This document shows positions 1-10,761 of a stretch of DNA of 64,000 nt, one piece after another. The notes under the pieces were generated by a model. That model ran no database searches, was not told the DNA's origin, and saw nothing but the letters and a program-made list of their open reading frames with translations. A program made the translations under genes and the position numbers. Every line of letters starts with the position of its first letter. Position 1 is the stretch's first letter. This DNA comes from Usnea hakonensis (lineage: Eukaryota > Ascomycota > Lecanoromycetes > Lecanorales > Parmeliaceae): the NCBI GenBank assembly GCA_013423325.1, contig BLJB01000064.1:62001-126000 (forward strand). The letters are read 5' to 3'.

Positions 1-2332
1 TCTACAAAAGTGGCTCTCCAGCAAGTATATCAACAAAGATAAGGCAGCAAAACGAGAAGGAGAAGAGGGGAGGTGTTATAGCATCATTTTCTTTCTGTTG
101 GCGTTTATTATGGACTATGCTCTGGCTTGCTTACTATGCTTCCATATCAACAGAGATCCATCGAGGAAGATGTATCGATTACCCAAGTGCAGTCCATATT
201 AATCTCATCGACAACTGAGTTAATCCGACGAAAACCGGTAACCTTTGAGAGTTCGGCCATCACTCTAGTCATACGCATAGGTGTGCCAATCTCATAATGC
301 AGTCAATGGCACCCTCTTGATTTCAACGCTACAGGTGCAGTTCTTGGACAGCGCGTAAGGACTGAAATGGGTCATGTCCAGCGAATTGGAAACAATATTG
401 CGTGGATGAAATAATCTCGTGGTATTAATTGCACCCTCTTCGGCGGCAATTGTCCCAAGTTGGGAAAGCACAGAGCGTCACATTGTGCATCATCATATCC
501 TGGTGACCCCAAACATTGGAAGAACTAAAAGGATATGTTGAAGCTTCGGCTAGCTAACAATTTCTTTCTCGGCACAGTCTCCGCTATTGGAGCAAGCAGA
601 ATTCTCTGAAGCAAAAACCCGTCATACTTCAGTGACCCGTCATACTTCAGTGAAACGCCAGGGGTGAGGCGAAGTCCCTCGAGCCCCTGAGGCTTCAGTG
701 CAGTAATAAGACCTGGGTTCGTTGTCCATGAAAAATGTCCTTTCATTGCCGGTTTTACTCCGCAGGTCCACATTGAGGAATCGGAAGACGAAGCGAAATC
801 AAGTTCGGAAGAAGAGACCGAATCAGGTTCAGACGAAGATGAGAACAATGGTGGATCGAATACTTGAGTATAGGTTATGGAGGAGCATCATCAAGATCGG
901 CAGTGCAAGCATTGCTGTCGTCACCTTCTCGCGTGGTAGCGAGTCTTCAAAAGGGGGGTAGCCTGTGGAGGTAGAATTTGCGGCTAAGAAAAGAGGCTTG
1001 TTCTGCCAAGCCGGCAATCACGGTAGCATACCTAGATACATAGGTCTTTTCTGCGTAGAATAGTATCATCCCTCTTACCACCGACGAATCTGCTCCCGCT
1101 TCGCACCCAAAGTGTCCCCTGGCGTCCACCTTCCATGATTTGTCTCTTGCCAAGCGGCAGTTTGTTGCTCAGCACTTGACCGATCGATCTATGAGCCGAC
1201 ATTACCTGGAGGCTCCGCCTGTTCGCGAAGGGGCTGCCTCGCCCTTTACTACTGGTTAGTTCCACCACTCCTTCCCTGGCTCGTTGTGCTTCTAACTTTC
1301 GCGTGCCAGGAGACCTTGCCGATCAGCTTCAGGAAGCCATAGGGCTTCAGCCGGCCTCTGGTTCTCGTCCGTTCCAAAAGTTTGCTGCTCCGATCGTGCC
1401 CGATGCTATTCGTGCTCATGGCAAATTCATCAGACAAAAAGTTTGAGCCACCGGCGAACAGCAAGAGGGTCAAATTCTACGCTCTAGGTGATGCTTCGAT
1501 AAAAGCCATTATCCGAGATGCTGGGTAGTGCCACTTATGAAATGCCAATGCCCATCATACCTCAATAACCTGATGCGCGTCGGAGTTCAACACAAGAAAC
1601 AAATTCGGGAATGCGCCCGCAGCCCAGAGTTTTCGATTACACTGGAGCGAAATGCGGCGCCACAAGCGCTGTTGGATATGGACCAGGAGGACAAGTAGTC
1701 TCATGAGTGCTACCATCGTAGCCTGATAGAGGGTGCCGATGTGAAGCATGAGATCTGTGAGATAGTTGGTGAGGAGGATCTTGTCCTTCAATTCTGGATC
1801 ACTAATAGGACGTATAAGGGGGAACTCAGGGGGTGCTTGAGCATGAGGGGAGTGCATTGGTGCCTGTGATGGCACGCATGTGGGAAATGTACGTATGTCT
1901 TTGACGGGCGCTAAGAAAACAAGAGGTGGGATTCTCAGAATAGAACGCGTGGCACTGCCATTAATGGCCATTACGGCACCCCTGATGTAGCAGCTGCTAT
2001 TGCTACCGTAGCAAAAGAGTACTCTGAGATTTGGACGGATCAAGAAACTACAATTGACATACCCGAAGAAGAATAGATGCCGATTCCGCTCCAGCAAGAC
2101 AATACTAGATGACATTCGTATTGCGATCGTTATTGAGTCCGGTTCGTTTAGCAAAAAAAAGCTGAATGAGAATTGGAAAGCGGAGTTCGATGCGAGCGGG
2201 ATGACCCGAGGTTTACGCAATCCTCTCGGCCATGCTGCAAAGGCCTATAAGAAGCCGGGGGATATCGATATTGATGGTAATGTCCTCACGAAGGAAGACT
2301 AAGGCTGGTATTACCTATGGCATCGCGCGGTT

Positions 2333-2851
2333 ATGCATGGCATGATGGCACAACTGCAGACTGCAGATTATGAATCACCTGTTCTCGAACCCGAATCCCC
2401 TCGAGAGGCCCGCTTAGTGAAACGTGAAACCAAGGAATTCGAGCAGGCCCGTCGAGCGGAGGAAGAGAGCGCCAGCGAGGAAAGCGACGAAGAGGATAAG
2501 CAGGATGATGAAGGAGACGACGAAGAGTCCGATGGAAATAACCAGGGGAGTGATGCCGACAGTAGCCTCGAGGAAGCTCCTATCCTAACCACTCCCAAAC
2601 TGGCGAAACATCGCACCAGCCCGAATTGGAATGACGGGAGTCCGAGCAAGAAGCCTTTTAAGAATGCCCCAGCATGGAGCATTGCGTCAGGCGTGAAAGA
2701 GTCTGGCAAGGGCAAGGCTGGAAGTTTTGAGCTGCATATGCTAGGAGGTCAAGAAAGCTTGGACGCGAATGTCTATCTCAAGCGGCCAAGCTTCGAGAAG
2801 GATCGCTGCGCCGGGATCTACGCGTGTATCCTGTCAGTCAAAAAGACATAG
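2333..2851 (+). CDS. Unrecognised acidic ORF, 172 codons, possibly a gene relic
   Basis: This is the longest plausible frame of the left flank. Residues about 40-85 are almost wholly Glu, Asp, Ser and Gln (for example SEESDEED). A more ordinary C-terminal part follows, rich in Lys and Gly. No catalytic motif, signal peptide or membrane segment is visible. The start is simply the first ATG and may be an internal Met of a larger spliced or broken gene. Strong compositional bias alone can keep a frame open, so coding status is doubtful. Confidence 0.25.
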   Translation: MHGMMAQLQTADYESPVLEPESPREARLVKRETKEFEQARRAEEESASEESDEEDKQDDEGDDEESDGNNQGSDADSSLEEAPILTTPKLAKHRTSPNWNDGSPSKKPFKNAPAWSIASGVKESGKGKAGSFELHMLGGQESLDANVYLKRPSFEKDRCAGIYACILSVKKT

Positions 2852-3449
2852 ATATCAATAACAAAACCTTCAACAAGCTTCACGACCAGGGTAAGATGGA
2901 ATGGTCATATCGGCCATACAGCTATAAGCATAGCTGAATATATCGCAATATCTCAAGTGAGAAAGCATCCAAGAATGTGCAGTCTTCATCACATGTACCA
3001 TCCTCTCTGGAGCCATCATGTATTGCAACTACCTCTTCAGATTCCCATTCATTATCTTTATCCACCATTCCCCGATAAACTCAAAGTACGCACCACGGGG
3101 CCTTCGGAGGCGGGATGGTCATGGAGGGAATCAGTATAGTATTACTGAGTCTTGAGCAGATTTTTCTAGGGGCTGTGGCACGGTAGCTACGGATCTCCAT
3201 GACGGAATCTATGGTCACTGGGCAGACCAACTTCGGAGGCTCAATCTATCTATTCAGTACAATCCGGGACATCGTAACAAAGTCGCTGATGGCCTTTCTA
3301 GAACCTTGTTCCGAAGCTCAGAATGCTCTGATGATCCTGGAATTGCCGCAATACACGAAGAGCTCAGGAAGCAAGGTCCGTGTTGGATCTGGAAGGATTG
3401 CAAAGTCTCACTTCCAGCCGGAAATGAGACTGCGAAGATGAGACTCTAC

Positions 3450-4060
3450 GATCAGTTTCAAACTGGTCTGTGACTGGGAATTACAATCAGTTTGAAACTA
3501 GTTTTTACGAAAGATTTTCGCTTCTTATTTCTAGGGAAATGCTAATCAGTTTGAAATTAGTTTTTTAATTTTCGACATGGGAATTTTTTTTATTTTGACA
3601 AAACCGAATTCAAACCGATCTGCAACTGATCTTCACGATGCCCGTATCTTCTGGTGGGTGGCCTAAATGGCCAGTCCTTGGTCCTAATGGACCTATCAAC
3701 ACAACGTTCAGCGTAATATTGGTTCTCAACTGGTTCTGTTCTGGTTAATAATTGGTTGTTAGATCGAGAAGGGGGAATTTTTCTGCGGGTTCTGTCACGA
3801 GGTATGATATTTGAAACCTAATTCAGGACTGGTTCTAAACTAGTTTAGAACTCTGAGGGTCATGGCAAGAAGTGGGAAAATTCCTCAAGCCTCAAAAAGC
3901 ATGCGAAGTTACACTCAATCGAAGACTGGCTTTGGATTGATTTCAAACTAGTTAGGGCCATGAAAACCAGAATATTACGATTGCTCACAACAAAGCCGGA
4001 TGCCTCTCAGTGTAAGATGAAAACCAATTCGGGATGAGTTCGGAACTAATTTAGAAGGGC
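3450..4060. repeat. Field of degenerate palindromic AAACTAGTTT-type repeats
   Basis: At least eight imperfect copies of a motif close to CAGTTTgAAACTaGTTT recur at irregular spacing (for example near 3451, 3490, 3545, 3720, 3830 and 3945). The core AAACTAGTTT is self-complementary. Copies differ by scattered C-to-T and G-to-A type changes, as expected of an old repeat array hit by mutation. No gene overlaps it. Confidence 0.5.
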
Positions 4061-6407
4061 TGACCGTATCGGTGCGGGCATACATGGTAATTTCCTCGAG
4101 CGAAATCGATCGAGGCTGCTGGCGCTGAATTTGAAGCCCTTAACAAGGGCGAAGAAAATAGCCCTTCCAAGGATTCTGGAGACGGAGACATAGATAAAGT
4201 AGGTAAGTGACAGCTTCACTACACTCTCGTGTCAAGCTAACACGTCCTAGGATGGCCAAAGAACTTTGGCAGCTCTACGCCTTAGATTTCCAATGTCAGC
4301 GCTGGTACTACTCGCTTACTCATGCACACCGTCAGGCGGGAGCTTTCGTATAAATCTGGACGGCATTTGAGCCCGTAACGTTGTCATTATCAAGCACAAC
4401 TACTTGCTGAGCCGAGAATCACAAAGTTTCGCGAGCTTTTTACTTGCTGTGGCTTCAACACGGCCTAGTACTAATCTCCCTTTTACTAGGTAAACCTATA
4501 TCTCTCACTTTCTCTCCTCATTTGCTTTTTCAAGTGACACTTTCCTCAATTTGCTTTTTCGGTTGCATTATGGAGCAAGACACACTACCACAGTAATATA
4601 ATGTTCTATTGGAAACGGGCGTTTCTCGAAATGCGTCCACCTTCCCAATTTCGCTGAGGCATGGCCGACCGATTTTTCCCTGGTGCTTGTGCCAATTTTC
4701 TACCTGGGTCGACAACAAGTTGTACCTTGAATGAGTCAATGTCAACACATACTCATCACTGACGCTAACAGGGTCCTTCTTAGGTACTAATTGCTAACCT
4801 CGCGCTTCCCAGTCTTGCGTCTCTCGTCCTCGCTCTTCCGGCAATCCTTCAGCTTCTGGTACACCCTCTCGTCGCTCCAGCTCGTCCCGGATCTGGCACG
4901 TCTACGCACTTTTTCCGGGGCGGGTTCGTGCTACCTGAAGGATTCAATTACGACGGTCCTGACGATTTTTTTGAGGCGAGGCGACAAGTGGATGAGCTGC
5001 GTGGTAGCTTGTTAAGGGATCACGCCGCAACCATGCCAATGGCGGTATGAGAACAGATTTGAGGGTCAAGCGTTGGAGCAATCCCCGCGGCATCGTCGAT
5101 CAGGAGCTACAGTATCCACGGGTTGTTGTGCTTTCAGAATCGAGTGACGAGGATAAGGCAGACGAAAAAGAGTGTGCCAACATCGCACGAGGCTGTGGAC
5201 ACTAGCTTGTAGACTGAAAGAAGTTTGTTTCTATCTCTTAGCCCCACTTGGTTGAACCGCAGTGGTCATGGCTTCGCAGCAGAAAATATTGGTACGTCAT
5301 TTTATTGGAGAATGGTACGTCCATGATGGAGGTGGTATCAAGATCTGAGGATGTGTGAGTCACAGAGTAGTGCAATAAAGGACGCACCATAAGATGTCTC
5401 CTTCACGGCGATCAATAGATGAATTCATCACCCAATCCTACAGCAAAATGTCCAACGTACTTGCGTTTTCTTCCACAAAAGCACTAACCTCCTGCCCCTC
5501 TCATGTGTCAAAGCCACCAAGGAGTATCCCTTGACACCCATGATGCGCCGAGTGCTATTTTCCCTTTCAAGACCAGCTGCCATTTAAGTACCTCCTCTCC
5601 CCAACCTTGTGGAGGAAGAAGACATTTTGGTCGGCAAGATGTCTGCAGGCGGGAGCAAGAGTGCAAGAAAACCGGAGATTGATCGATCTTATCTGATAAG
5701 CCTATTTGAGCTTAGTGCAAAAACTCATTGACAGCATGACTTTCTTGGTATTTTGTAAAGATATCCGCTTCCTTATACGCATGGAGAGACCAAGATAGTT
5801 CATGGTCTTGCTTGGGCTCTGGCCTCCCCACCGCATGATGACAAAAAAGTTGAAGATCTAGGTATCAATTTAAAGCCTCGTCCCCATCCTCCAATCCGCT
5901 ACAGATCCTACTATTAGGCTGCCGGTGTCTGTCGACGAATATGAATGAGCGCATATGTAGTCCACTCACATTCCAACCGTATTCCACGGACCCATAATGC
6001 ATGCAACAGTCCAGCCAGTCAGTTCAAAGAGTGGGAGGAGGGGATACCCACTGTGCCAGCCTTGCTCGGAACCGGGTTCTCGCCTGTGCTTGGAAGGAGG
6101 ATGCTCTATGACAATACAAGAAGGCGTGAGGGTTGATGCTCTGCTCGCTTGAGGTGTCGGTGCATTCGCCGATCTTGAGATGCAGTTTTGTATTCTAGTG
6201 AGGTCCTTTGGGGTTTAGTCTCAGCAAGTCACCCTGCAGCTAGATAAGTCAGGACAGTAGTGCGTCGGTCTGACTCGGTGTGGCATCTTTCTTAAACCTT
6301 GACTCGAACTCTCATTTCACCGAAGCATCAAACTTCGTCTCCTCTGACGCATCAATTCGAAATGTAAGAAAACCGCGATTGATAAGAAATCCAAGGCTGC
6401 GCTGATC

Positions 6408-8269
6408 ATGCGATGTGTCAGGTCAGAGCAAGATAATCATGTTGGTAAAGGCGACAAGGTCTGGGCAGAGATCAGAGCTGAGACTGGGTATTCCTCGTAC
6501 AGTGAGTATTTGGAGAAATCCGGCCAAGGTTATCTGTATTTTCCCTTTTATCGTCCCTATGACGGCTATGTTCATCCCGGTTATCCACCACAGAGCAACA
6601 ATGAACAGTTTATGTGTTCCGTTATCGACCTTTCGAGGGATGAGATGTCAGCTATAAGCATACGCAGCCAAGACTATCTTGGTGCAACTAATTGCGAAGA
6701 GACAGCTACAAAAGTACTTGAGGATTTACGCCAGCCGCCACAGACTGCTTGTCTACGAGTGGTGCTTTGGTGGGGCAATGAGAAAAATTTGATACCGACA
6801 GAGTTGCTCAATGTCTGCGGCCTGGGACTGAAAATTCATCCTCGATTTTTCGGAGCATTGAGTGATAGGGCGGACAAAGGCTCACTCCAGGGCCTATGTC
6901 AACGCGGATTGGTACAGCCTTTCCTACCAGGTAATCCTTCACCGAATTATACGATTATAGGCAATCATATCTCAACAACAGCACGAGACTACATCACTGG
7001 CAAAGTAGATGCCCCACCTGTACTACTAATAGTAGGCTGGAAAGGTGGCATATATGACTACGCTTGGGACGATGTATTAGGTGATAGCTTTGATCCAACC
7101 ACACCGCATCCGGATTGGGGTGAGCCTGACGAGGTGTCACACTTTTAAGCTTCTATTGTAGAAAGCGGCGTGACAGAAGGCGGCCTGAGAAACGATACGC
7201 AGATACCAAGGAAAAACCGGTTTCTCCGCTCCCGGACTTACGTCAAGATTCTCGATGAGTTGCTCAAGAAGAACGATAACGCAGCCACTGGAAACGAGCA
7301 TCTTCTGATTCTATGTACCCTTCCCATGATACATCTTGACACTCTTCAAATACATGCAAAGATCCGCTGTCTACGACGTGAATTCATCTTCGGTCATCGT
7401 GAAAGTGCTGTGAAGTACCAGCGCAAGATGCTACGCCGCCATATTGAAGACTCCGAGACTAGCACTGAAAACTTCGCGAACTATGCTGTTTCACAGCAAG
7501 GGGAAGACTTACTAAGACGTCAAGATTTCATAAGAATCAAGCAGCTGTGGAGAGATGCGCTGAGCCATGCTCGTCTATTAGAGACAGAAGTTCGAGATTA
7601 TCTGCAGCTAGAAGCTAGTCGATTGTCTTTGCAAGAGTCTAGAAAATCTATCGAGCTGTCGAACTATCAAATCCATGAAAATAGAAAAGGTAGCTATTTC
7701 CCACTCTATTGCAGCCGAGTTTACTGATCCGCGTCTAGTGAAAATTTGTAAGTAGAGCATGCTTACAAAAGCTTGAAGTGGACTGACGAGATGATCAAGT
7801 TACGATCCTTGCGTTTATATACATTCCTGTCACTACGGTGACGTCGATCTACGGCATGAACATCCAACAAATCAATGGGAGTGGTCATAGCATCTGGATA
7901 TTCGCGGTCACCTCCGTTGCTGCTTTACTCATCACCGGATCAGTGTGGTACTCGATGGAAGAATCGACCAATATAAAGGCATCTCGTCGCTATTTGGACC
8001 AAATTCCAAAATATTCCCCAGCCTTCCGAATGTATATGGTTGGATGGCTTGTCACGAATGGTCATCTTTCGTGGATGCGCAAGTCAAAAGCCTGGTCAGA
8101 AATCTTGAAGAATAGCGATCGAGGTTTCGAGCCAACAGTGAGACTAGCAGCACCTTCCAGGAGTAAATACGGTCCTTTGACAGCTTGTCACTATGTGTCG
8201 TATCATATGAACCCACCTTGGCCCACACGCTCCGACCCTTTCTCACTAGATGAATTTCCCTTGGAGTAG
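6408..8269 (+). CDS. CorA-like Mg2+ transporter family protein (fungal accessory type)
   Basis: Four exons (6408-7119, 7162-7689, 7739-7747, 7800-8269) give a 572-residue protein with exact phase at each junction. The C-terminal part has the CorA signature: a hydrophobic helix containing the YGMN motif just before NIQQINGSG, then a second helix (IWIFAVTSVAALL...). A long helical region ending SRKSIELSNYQIHENRK precedes it, as in the CorA stalk. CorA-family proteins form pentameric membrane channels for Mg2+. This N-terminal half is the fungal-specific type, so transport is inferred. Intron 1 (42 nt) removes the only in-frame stop (TAA at 7146). Exon 3 is only 9 nt. The first ATG of the open frame was taken as start; an upstream exon is possible. 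Confidence 0.75.
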
Positions 8270-9403
8270 TGCAGGGACGCCGACCAACTTTCGTGAGCAA
8301 GGACTCCTAGCTATACGCTGTTCTCGGACTTCTATAGGCACGTGAGAAGTGCACCTTATCTAGATGCTACTCCCCAGCTTCTCTTTCAGTGAAAGGAAAT
8401 CCCAAACTGTTCATGGTGGTTCCTTACGTGTATTAGTGCCAACGACGCTTGCATCACTAAACTTTGCTTCTAGAAGTATCGAGTATCAACCATCGTACCA
8501 CATCAGAGGTATGATACCCCATCTCAATTACACACTTCTACCAACCAACTCACTCTCCTGATACTGTTTCTCCCGTCGAGCAGGAAGTCCCTACCCAAGC
8601 TGAAGCCCCGATCCCATCAAATCTACTTACGAGATCCATCCGTGTCATCGAACCCCACCTCCCCACCACAAATCACAAACCAATCGCCCAAACCTCTTGT
8701 CCAGAACCCACAGCACCTCCAACCCAACCTCCCTAGCACAACCACCTCAAAAAGAATTCACCCCCAACTTCCCAACAAACTAGCCGCATCACAACCAACA
8801 GCATCGAGACCAGTCAATCCACATCGCACAACCGCACACCATCGCCGCCCATCACGAACTATTCATTCTCCACGGTACTAAAAGAGCCCCTTCCTTCTAT
8901 TTGCATACCTACAAGCTGCATCGAGCCAGCCGAAAATCAACATAGACAACCACCATCCGATCCTCTACCCCATAATCCAACCCCTTTCTAAGAAACTTCT
9001 CAATCCCCCCTTCTACCCACCCCCAGAACTCCCTCCCCTCCCCTCCTTCCCCTCCCCCTCCCCTCCCTCTCCCTCCCCCCTCTCCCCCTCAGCACTCCAC
9101 CCCCCCCTCCCAAATTCCATAATCCCCACTTTCCCAACCCCCGATCGAGCCAATTCCAAAACACTCCTCTGTCTCCCCACCCCCCCCACCCCCCCTCCCC
9201 CCAAAAAAAGAAAAGAAAAAAAAAAGAGAGATAAAGAATAAGAGTAGTAGATTGATTAGTAGCAAAGATAGAGTACCAAGCAAGCTAGCTAGTCAGGATG
9301 GTTAGAGTGTGTGTGAGATAGGGGTGAGATGGGGGTGGGGTGGGGGTAGCTTTTCTTGCTTGGTCCCCACCGCCCATCCTCCCATCCTCCAAAAAGTGTA
9401 AAA

Positions 9404-9484
9404 NNNNNNNNNNNNNNNNNNNNNNNNNNNNNNNNNNNNNNNNNNNNNNNNNNNNNNNNNNNNNNNNNNNNNNNNNNNNNNNNN
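9404..9484. other. Assembly gap (81 N)
   Basis: Unresolved bases. Both edges carry the same 13-mer (aaaaagtgtaaaa), ending at 9403 on the left and starting at 9485 on the right. Confidence 0.99.
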
Positions 9485-9890
9485 AAAAAGTGTAAAAAAA
9501 AAAAAAAAAAAGCTACTACAATAACCTCATTTAAAAAAAACAAATCAAACAATATAAAAGCATAACGATCCCCCTTTTTCCCCTTAACCCCCCGCCCGAT
9601 ACACTTCACCCTTCCACCCCTTTCTCTCCCCCCCTCCCTTAACCCCCTCCCCCTACCCCGATTAAACTCCCCCCCCCATCTTCCCCTCCCCCCCCTCCCA
9701 CCCCCCCGCCTCCCACCCCTTCCAAACCCCCCTACCCTCCCCTCTAAACCTCCCTCCCTCTCCTTCACCCACTCCTTCACCCGCCCCCTTTCCCCCTTCC
9801 CCCATGCCTCCCACTCCTTCACCCCCCCAACCTACCTCCCCTCAGGACTCAGAAATAGAAACGAAAGTCGAAAGTCGAAAGCGGGGAGGA

Positions 9891-9960
9891 TAAGGACCAG
9901 GATAAGGATAAGGATAAGGATAAGGATAAGGAGAAGGATGAGGAGGATAAGGACAAGAGG
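9891..9960 (+). repeat. GGATAA tandem microsatellite
   Basis: The hexamer ggataa/aaggat is repeated about ten times, first perfectly and then with ggag and gatgag variants. It is not the usual fungal telomere unit TTAGGG, so this is an internal microsatellite. Confidence 0.85.
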
Positions 9961-10761
9961 GCATGGAGGTGGTTTGAAGAGGTGGGACAAAATCACCTCA
10001 GTCGACCGTCATTCTTCCGCGTCAGGATAAAGATACTAATACTATTCATACATAAAGAGCCAAAGAAAGAGTGAGGATGACGAAGATGGGAAGAATGTTA
10101 TCCACATACAAAGATTGATTGAGCTACAACGTACTGAGATTAATTACGTTATATCATATCGCCCACGCCATTTCCCTCGTCTCCAAATGCACTCGAATCA
10201 AGATGGCTCTAGACTCGAGGAATACCAGTCCATTTCCTTCCATAATCCCATAAACCCAGTACGCGTAGGGTGATTTTTGTCGCGGCAATAACCGCGCCTT
10301 GCACCAAATGTTTCGAGTGAGCCTCCATTTCGCAATGAATGACGGCCGCCTGACACCGCAGTCCTTAATCACGTTCCACAGGCTTGTTGAGCACCTCTTC
10401 GACTTCGAACCTCCCTTGAGGGAGGGACACGACCTCGTCCGTACCACAGCACTCGAATACTGTCGCAGTCAGACAGTTGGAAATGGAGTCGAGACCTTGG
10501 CTTCCTCGCCTTCAACATGCGCTTTTGACATTGGCTTTGCTACACCAAGGCCGTTGGAAAGGTGGGTCTGAAGACCAAGGTCCAGACAGGATTGTTGTTG
10601 CAATGGCCGCGGTCGCGGTTGAATTGTCTGGAGACTTGGGCCGTGACATGACAATGATGTTCATGTCAATTATATGATCACAACCAGTGTCACATGGTAT
10701 TGAATCGCTTTTCAATGCTCCGCGAGCAAAACGAAATGAAATGGATCATAATTCTTTGCGG

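Larger units (their letters stand above)
1..6407. other. Gene-poor, repeat-derived left flank
   Basis: I recognise no intact conserved gene here. Short open frames are scattered on both strands and interrupted by stops. Several encode acidic Ser/Glu/Asp runs (about 760-865, 2440-2560 and 5047-5200), which could be decayed relatives of one another. A field of degenerate A/T-rich repeats lies at 3450-4060. The stretch looks like old transposon or accessory DNA in which no frame can be followed for more than about 170 codons. Unannotated small genes cannot be excluded. Confidence 0.5.
8270..10761. other. Low-complexity intergenic region, C-rich on the plus strand
   Basis: From about 8990 to 9200 and 9565 to 9840 the plus strand is dominated by C runs broken by T and A. 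Between them lies an assembly gap. Open frames here (Pro-rich on plus, Gly/Arg-rich on minus) are products of composition, not genes. From 9960 to 10760 composition returns to normal, but I see no gene; this part is downstream of the minus-strand gene ending at 10762. Confidence 0.6.

Noticed and set aside
9013..9822. Gly/Arg-rich minus-strand open frames
   Set aside because: They result from C-rich low-complexity DNA and one runs through the N gap; codon content is purely compositional.
9891..9960. Telomere-like repeat
   Set aside because: The unit is GGATAA, not TTAGGG, and unique genes lie on both sides.
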